Shown piece by piece: positions 60,253 through 64,000 of a DNA stretch of 64,000 nucleotides. A program made the translations under genes and the position numbers. Positions within the stretch are counted from its first letter, which is position 1; every line of letters starts with the position of its first letter. The stretch spans positions 480,173 to 544,172 of the forward strand of contig CACRXP010000010.1 in NCBI GenBank assembly GCA_902702965.1. Reading direction: 5' to 3'. A model generated the notes under the pieces. The model had not been told where the DNA came from and ran no database searches. It saw only the letters and a list, made by a program, of their open reading frames with translations. The stretch is from Spirometra erinaceieuropaei. Its lineage: Eukaryota > Platyhelminthes > Cestoda > Diphyllobothriidea > Diphyllobothriidae.

Positions 60253-60409
60253 TGAAAAGAAGATGAATACCCAATCTCTGGGACAGTAGGTTTATTAGTC
60301 TGAGATTTCGGTCTCCTACAGGAGGCCATCGTCAGAGACTGTGAGAATGAGCTCAGAGCTCAGACTAATAAACCTTCTGTCACAGAGATCGGGTTTTCAT
60401 CTTCTTTAC
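60253..60409. mobile_element. PLE hairpin: inverted 3' ends, GGCCUCC subfamily
   Basis: The left arm (60253-60305) reads GAAAAGAAGATGAATACCCA, ATCTCTGGGACAGTAGG, TTTATTAGTCTGAG. The right arm (about 60352-60409) is its inverted counterpart, CTCAGACTAATAAACCTTCT, GTCACAGAGATCGGG, TTTTCATCTTCTTT. The hammerhead core is only in the left (minus-strand) arm; the right arm keeps just the tail. No coding part remains. Confidence 0.84.
60306..60335 (-). ncRNA. hammerhead ribozyme motif, GGCCUCC subfamily
   Basis: Minus strand: the core is CUGACGA (one change, 60329-60335), helix II GGCCUCC/GGAGACC (60321-60327 with 60310-60316, one mismatch), loop UGUA, GAAA intact (60306-60309), then UCUC. Helix I AGUCU/AGACU is five perfect pairs. 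The tail is CUAAUAAACC. Confidence 0.83.
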
Positions 60410-60414
60410 AATTC

Positions 60415-63325
60415 AATTTATCTTTGGCAGGGTTTCTTGCGTAACCCCGCCCCCAAACTAAATTTACCTGTTATATTAGTACCTACGAAAGGGAATAAGC
60501 ACAAGTATTCTTAAGGAAAAAAATAAGTCAGGCATACGGCTTCGACAACAGAAATTGTTCAGAGACATCGAGGAAGCAGAACGTTTGTGTTCTAACCGAA
60601 GCAAAGTAAACCAGCAATCCTTGCAGCACACTGAGCATCGAAAAGGCACAAAGAGGTTTAAATATTCTTCTGGAAGAAATAAGTAAGCCGTGGCGTACGG
60701 AATCGACAGCAAAAGGCAATACAAGCACATTGGGGCAACTAACAAATCGAAGTAAGTTGAAGGGAATAGGAGGAGGAGGAGGGAGAGTGAGAACATAATG
60801 CCAAATAATGTATCGCTAAAAAGTCATACTGAAACAACTCAGCGCATGCGGCTACATCAAAGTGCTAGAAAACGCACAAAGGGGGACTTCTTGTAGCTGT
60901 GAATTAATATAAAAACACGGCCTTCTAAAACAAATATAGTACCCACCTGTACATGCCAAACCCGGACACAACCTATCCTGGCCTCATCTTTGCTTTAACA
61001 CGAGTCTGAATTATCGAACGTTATTTGAGATACCTGTTACATTGTCGGAGCGAATATAACGAACGCGCTTTGTCATGCATCCATGCCGTGGTGGCAAAAT
61101 CTCTTAACACATGTCCAAGCAAGTTTCAATTGGGAGAGATTTACTCCTGACTCAGAATATTCGGTTGCCCCCAACGTAGGTAATTCGAAGATTATGCTAT
61201 AGTTTGGCTGACCGACGGCGACTAGTAAACTAGTAAAGCTCCTTCAGCTTCCTGGGAGATTTAAGTAGCAGACAGGAACAAATCCGAACAAGGAGACAAT
61301 GTTGCATGAGATGCTATATAATTTTACGGAAAACAGGTTTTAAAAGCTTGGCCGATGGAATAGGTTCGTTATATAAGAAACAAACGTAAATCGGAACCCC
61401 TTTATCTAACTGAATTCTAGCCGGAAGTAAGTTAACGATTCATGCTGTCTAAAGCGACTATTGCTTTTAAAGATTTGCCGGATACCATATTCTCCAGTTA
61501 AGAATTTTCGACTTTATTCCCGACCGTTTCAATGTGAAATGCTGCATTAATCTTTAAGAGGATCATTACTGTATGCAGAGTGCCTTTTCATTTTAAGAAA
61601 CGAATCTTAGTGCAAACTTTTATGTTATTTAAAAGATAGGTGACAGCTAATCCAATTTTATTTTTATGACGTTACAAATGCGCTCCTTTGGCAGTTTCGG
61701 TATAAAACTTAATATTTAGCCGTAAGTACTTCCCTTGCAAATTATAATTTTGACTCCAGATTACGTTTAACTTTCACGTATTAATACTGAAAATCAGTGC
61801 TTTGTTTAGGTACTTGTCATGCTTTTAGTCAATATATAAATTCTTGAAAAAAGCATAAGCGATCGACGGCAAAGAGACTGACTCTTGTAGAGTGTTTTTA
61901 GTCAAACGTTTCATTTACTGGATGACTGTACACTCACAAATTCCCACGTATTTTAAAGGGCTCTTGCCCAAAGATCAATGACCTTTTGGAGTTCCAACAG
62001 ACTTTTGCGAACCCTTGCCTCCCGTACGGACGTACCATCCGAAGACCGACAGGAGAGGAGTAAGAGCAAAGAACTGGGAAAGAAAACCGACTCAAAAAGC
62101 TAGATCAGAGAAAGAGAAGTTTAAATCCGGGTTTAAAAATCGGCAGGATGTATGGGCCTATCTGTGCGTCTGCGACAAATCTAAGGGCCTTTTGGCTCTC
62201 ACACCTGCGCACACCGGTCGCGGATTCCTGCCTCCAATTTAGGAAGTGACTGCGAAAAACACCAGAGGCAGCGCTGAATGCAGAAGAGCGAGGGGGAATG
62301 TCTGGCATTCCGTCCCTCCCTTCTGACTATCAACCCCTTGACAGTCTGGCATTTTCGCGCTGTACTTCAAGAGCCTAAATGTCAGCTTCTAGCACATTTG
62401 CGCCAGGTGCGCACATGAGCGTGCTCCTGGCAGCCAATACCTGAGCACGGAGAGCCAGCAGGTTGGCAGGGGTAGGTGCGTGATGGCGGTACACGCGAGA
62501 AAAACAAAAGGTGTAGTCCACTATGTGGCCTCTGATTGGTAAGCATTTCTAAACAGGTGGAAATATTATAGGGCAGGATTTAACAAACATAACCCGAGAA
62601 GCACGTATACACACAGGCACCGGGAAAATTGCTACCGTGTCATTAAGGTCCAGCAGTGAGTTACATAGGGCCCCGACTGAAGGTTTCAGCTGAGATTCGA
62701 AATGCCAGGCACAGTATACAGTTCCGTGTTTAAAAACATAGGCTTATCCTTTGGGCACTAAATAGTCTGGGCATTGGGACAGCACTGGCTAAGGACGACA
62801 ACCAACCCATGAGTGGCTATTCCATTTTGTTTTTCTCATTAAAAATTCTCAAGTATTGGCTTAAGAAGGTATTTTGGTAACGCTTTTTCTTGCTTGGCCT
62901 TTGCACTTGCGTAAAAAACCGAGGTTATGCTGTATATTCCCAGGGAACACTAACTTACGGATTACATCCGCATGCATGTTTGATGCATGATTTGTGATTT
63001 CCGCACATACATACAGGACACTAAAACCCTGACAGAGGGTTTTGCCAGCATCAAAATAAGGTTCGAATCCCGGTAATTAATAAACTCTTCTTTAACGGAA
63101 GCAGATCACCTGCAAGGTCATTGTTTTGGCCCTGCAGTGATAAGCGAGTGGGGCAACACTGAAATGTTTGCTGGCTTATTTCCGCTTGGTCTTTGATTGC
63201 TGCGTGGTCAAAATAGCACTTATTATTTTGAAAGGAGGACTGCTAGGGACAGTTCTCCTTCTACATAAAAGTCGCTTCCTCCTCACCAATCCACGCAAAT
63301 TTCGCAAAGTTAGTCTGCATTTATG
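60415..63325. other. no gene recognised
   Basis: Frames up to 106 codons (60476-60796, minus) without motifs. No repeat family was identified. Confidence 0.5.
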
Positions 63326-63327
63326 CA

Positions 63328-63440
63328 TGTGTCGTGTTCATCATCTCTCGAGGATGCCGACGGGGGATGGAGGACGAGTTCATGTACCAAATTGGACTTC
63401 TTCGGACGTTTCGGAAACGACATTGTTTCCATCAGCAGAG
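63328..63440 (-). mobile_element. solo PLE 3' end, GGAAAC subfamily
   Basis: On the minus strand a hammerhead is followed by AAGTCCAATTTGGTACATGA, ACTCGTCC, then CTCGAGAGATGATGAACACG. The 28.3-29.2 kb element has AATATGGTCCATGAATTCGC and TCGGGAGATGATGAACGCG at the same place. No coding sequence of the element was recognised beyond it. Confidence 0.7.
63405..63438 (-). ncRNA. hammerhead ribozyme motif, GGAAAC subfamily, one core change
   Basis: Minus strand: the core is CUGCUGA (A6 to C, 63432-63438), helix II GGAAAC/GUUUCC (63425-63430 with 63413-63418, six perfect pairs), loop AAUGUC, GAAA intact (63409-63412), then CGUC. Helix I is poor. Confidence 0.78.
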
Positions 63441-63549
63441 TAGAGCTGTTGTTGTCCCTGCCGAACTACAATGTTTTTGTCTTTTTTAGAAGACGATGAC
63501 CGCGATATGATATGCAGACATCGAATCTGTAGGTACGCATATTTATAAT

Positions 63550-63840
63550 AGTGTGGCGCTCACCGATCAGAGTACGGGATGTGTTTGTGCCCTTGTGTCT
63601 TAGGGATTCAATCTAGATCACTCACAGGCAGTCGCGTGGGAATTAACAGCGGATGCTGAAAATGGAATAGTGTCAAAGACAAGGGCGAGTAAAATGACCA
63701 ATGCTAGTTTACTGGCCGTTATCAGAGAGTCATACCCAACCCCAGGGATGGATCAGCTGGGATTGGAACCAGGATGTTTGGTTATGGAGTTCAACACTCG
63801 ACCAATGGCCGCGGACCCGCGGTCCTGTCGATTATGATTG
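63550..63840 (-). repeat. tRNA-related SINE-like element, copy 2
   Basis: The minus strand shows GGCCATTGGTCGAGTG, GAACTCCATAACC, then CCTGGTTCCAATCCC (a B-box-like sequence), and GGGGTTGGGTATGACTCTCT shared with 42.1-42.2 kb. The GGCGCTCACCGATC segment at the other side is also shared. The tRNA-like part has a different anticodon arm from copy 1, so it is a diverged or separate subfamily. Confidence 0.68.
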
Positions 63841-63844
63841 ATTG

Positions 63845-64000
63845 CCAGACTCAGTGAACAAATATCCCAGAATCGAATCTCAGGAGACCCTCGACTAGAG
63901 TTTGGCGTGGCTGTCCGATAACGACCAATAAACCGACGCTAGTCGTTCCGCTCTGCCTTGTCCTTCTCAAAATTCAACTATATATATGCATATATAATAC
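63845..64000. other. end of window, nothing firm; AT tract
   Basis: AGAATCGAATCTCAGG near 63872 weakly resembles a tRNA B box on the minus strand. A TATATATATGCATATATA tract closes the window. Neither is called as a feature with function. Confidence 0.3.

Noticed and set aside
1..64000. CRISPR arrays, prokaryotic operons, rRNA genes
   Set aside because: No regularly spaced direct repeats, no dense coding strand, no rRNA-like segments. The sequence is eukaryotic in character.

Overview
This is an intron-scale, A+T-leaning eukaryotic window in which I recognise no intact host gene. Open frames are short and mostly random, microsatellites are frequent, and the recognisable coding sequence all comes from decayed retroelements. 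The repeat content fits a flatworm, perhaps a tapeworm, but that is inference from remembered element families, not from a host gene.

The main content is a graveyard of Penelope-like elements (PLEs): reverse transcriptase, a linker, and a GIY-YIG endonuclease. Seven coding remnants are present: 5753-6703 (-), 7254-7560 (-), 18320-19525 (+), 28299-29206 (+), 53646-54423 (-), 54424-54970 (+) and 55238-56045 (+). Nine clear minimal hammerhead ribozyme motifs, plus one broken one, mark PLE 3' ends. They lie near 7.28, 8.89, 29.1, 37.9, 53.7, 54.9, 56.0, 60.3 and 63.4 kb, with the broken copy at 55.26 kb. They share the order CUGAUGA, helix II, GAAA, CGUC, then a CUAAUAAA-type tail. The helix II sequence differs between subfamilies but stays self-complementary, which is good evidence for RNA selection.

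Several copies are head-to-head inverted structures with hammerheads or 3' tails at both outer ends pointing outward. They range from a pure hairpin (8832-8978, 37849-37987, 60253-60409), through an element with arms of about 60 nt (28299-29206) or 150 nt (55238-56045), to a 1.3 kb nest (53646-54970). These are best read as one kind of insertion product, with a 3' end plus an inverted 3'-end copy attached at the 5' side and a variable interior.

A second mobile family is a fold-back element of about 0.95 kb with terminal inverted repeats of 300-370 nt and no transposase: 23101-24074, 45637-46570 and 56469-57440, plus fragments near 15.96-16.24, 33.35-33.80 and perhaps 43.6 kb. Other dispersed families are a GC-rich repeat (six copies), a tRNA-related SINE-like repeat (about 42.2 and 63.7 kb, fragment at 4.1 kb), and a degenerate telomere-like (CCCTAA-rich) family (4.9, 25.3, 31.8, 33.0, 45.1 kb). 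The rest is unannotated intergenic or intronic DNA.
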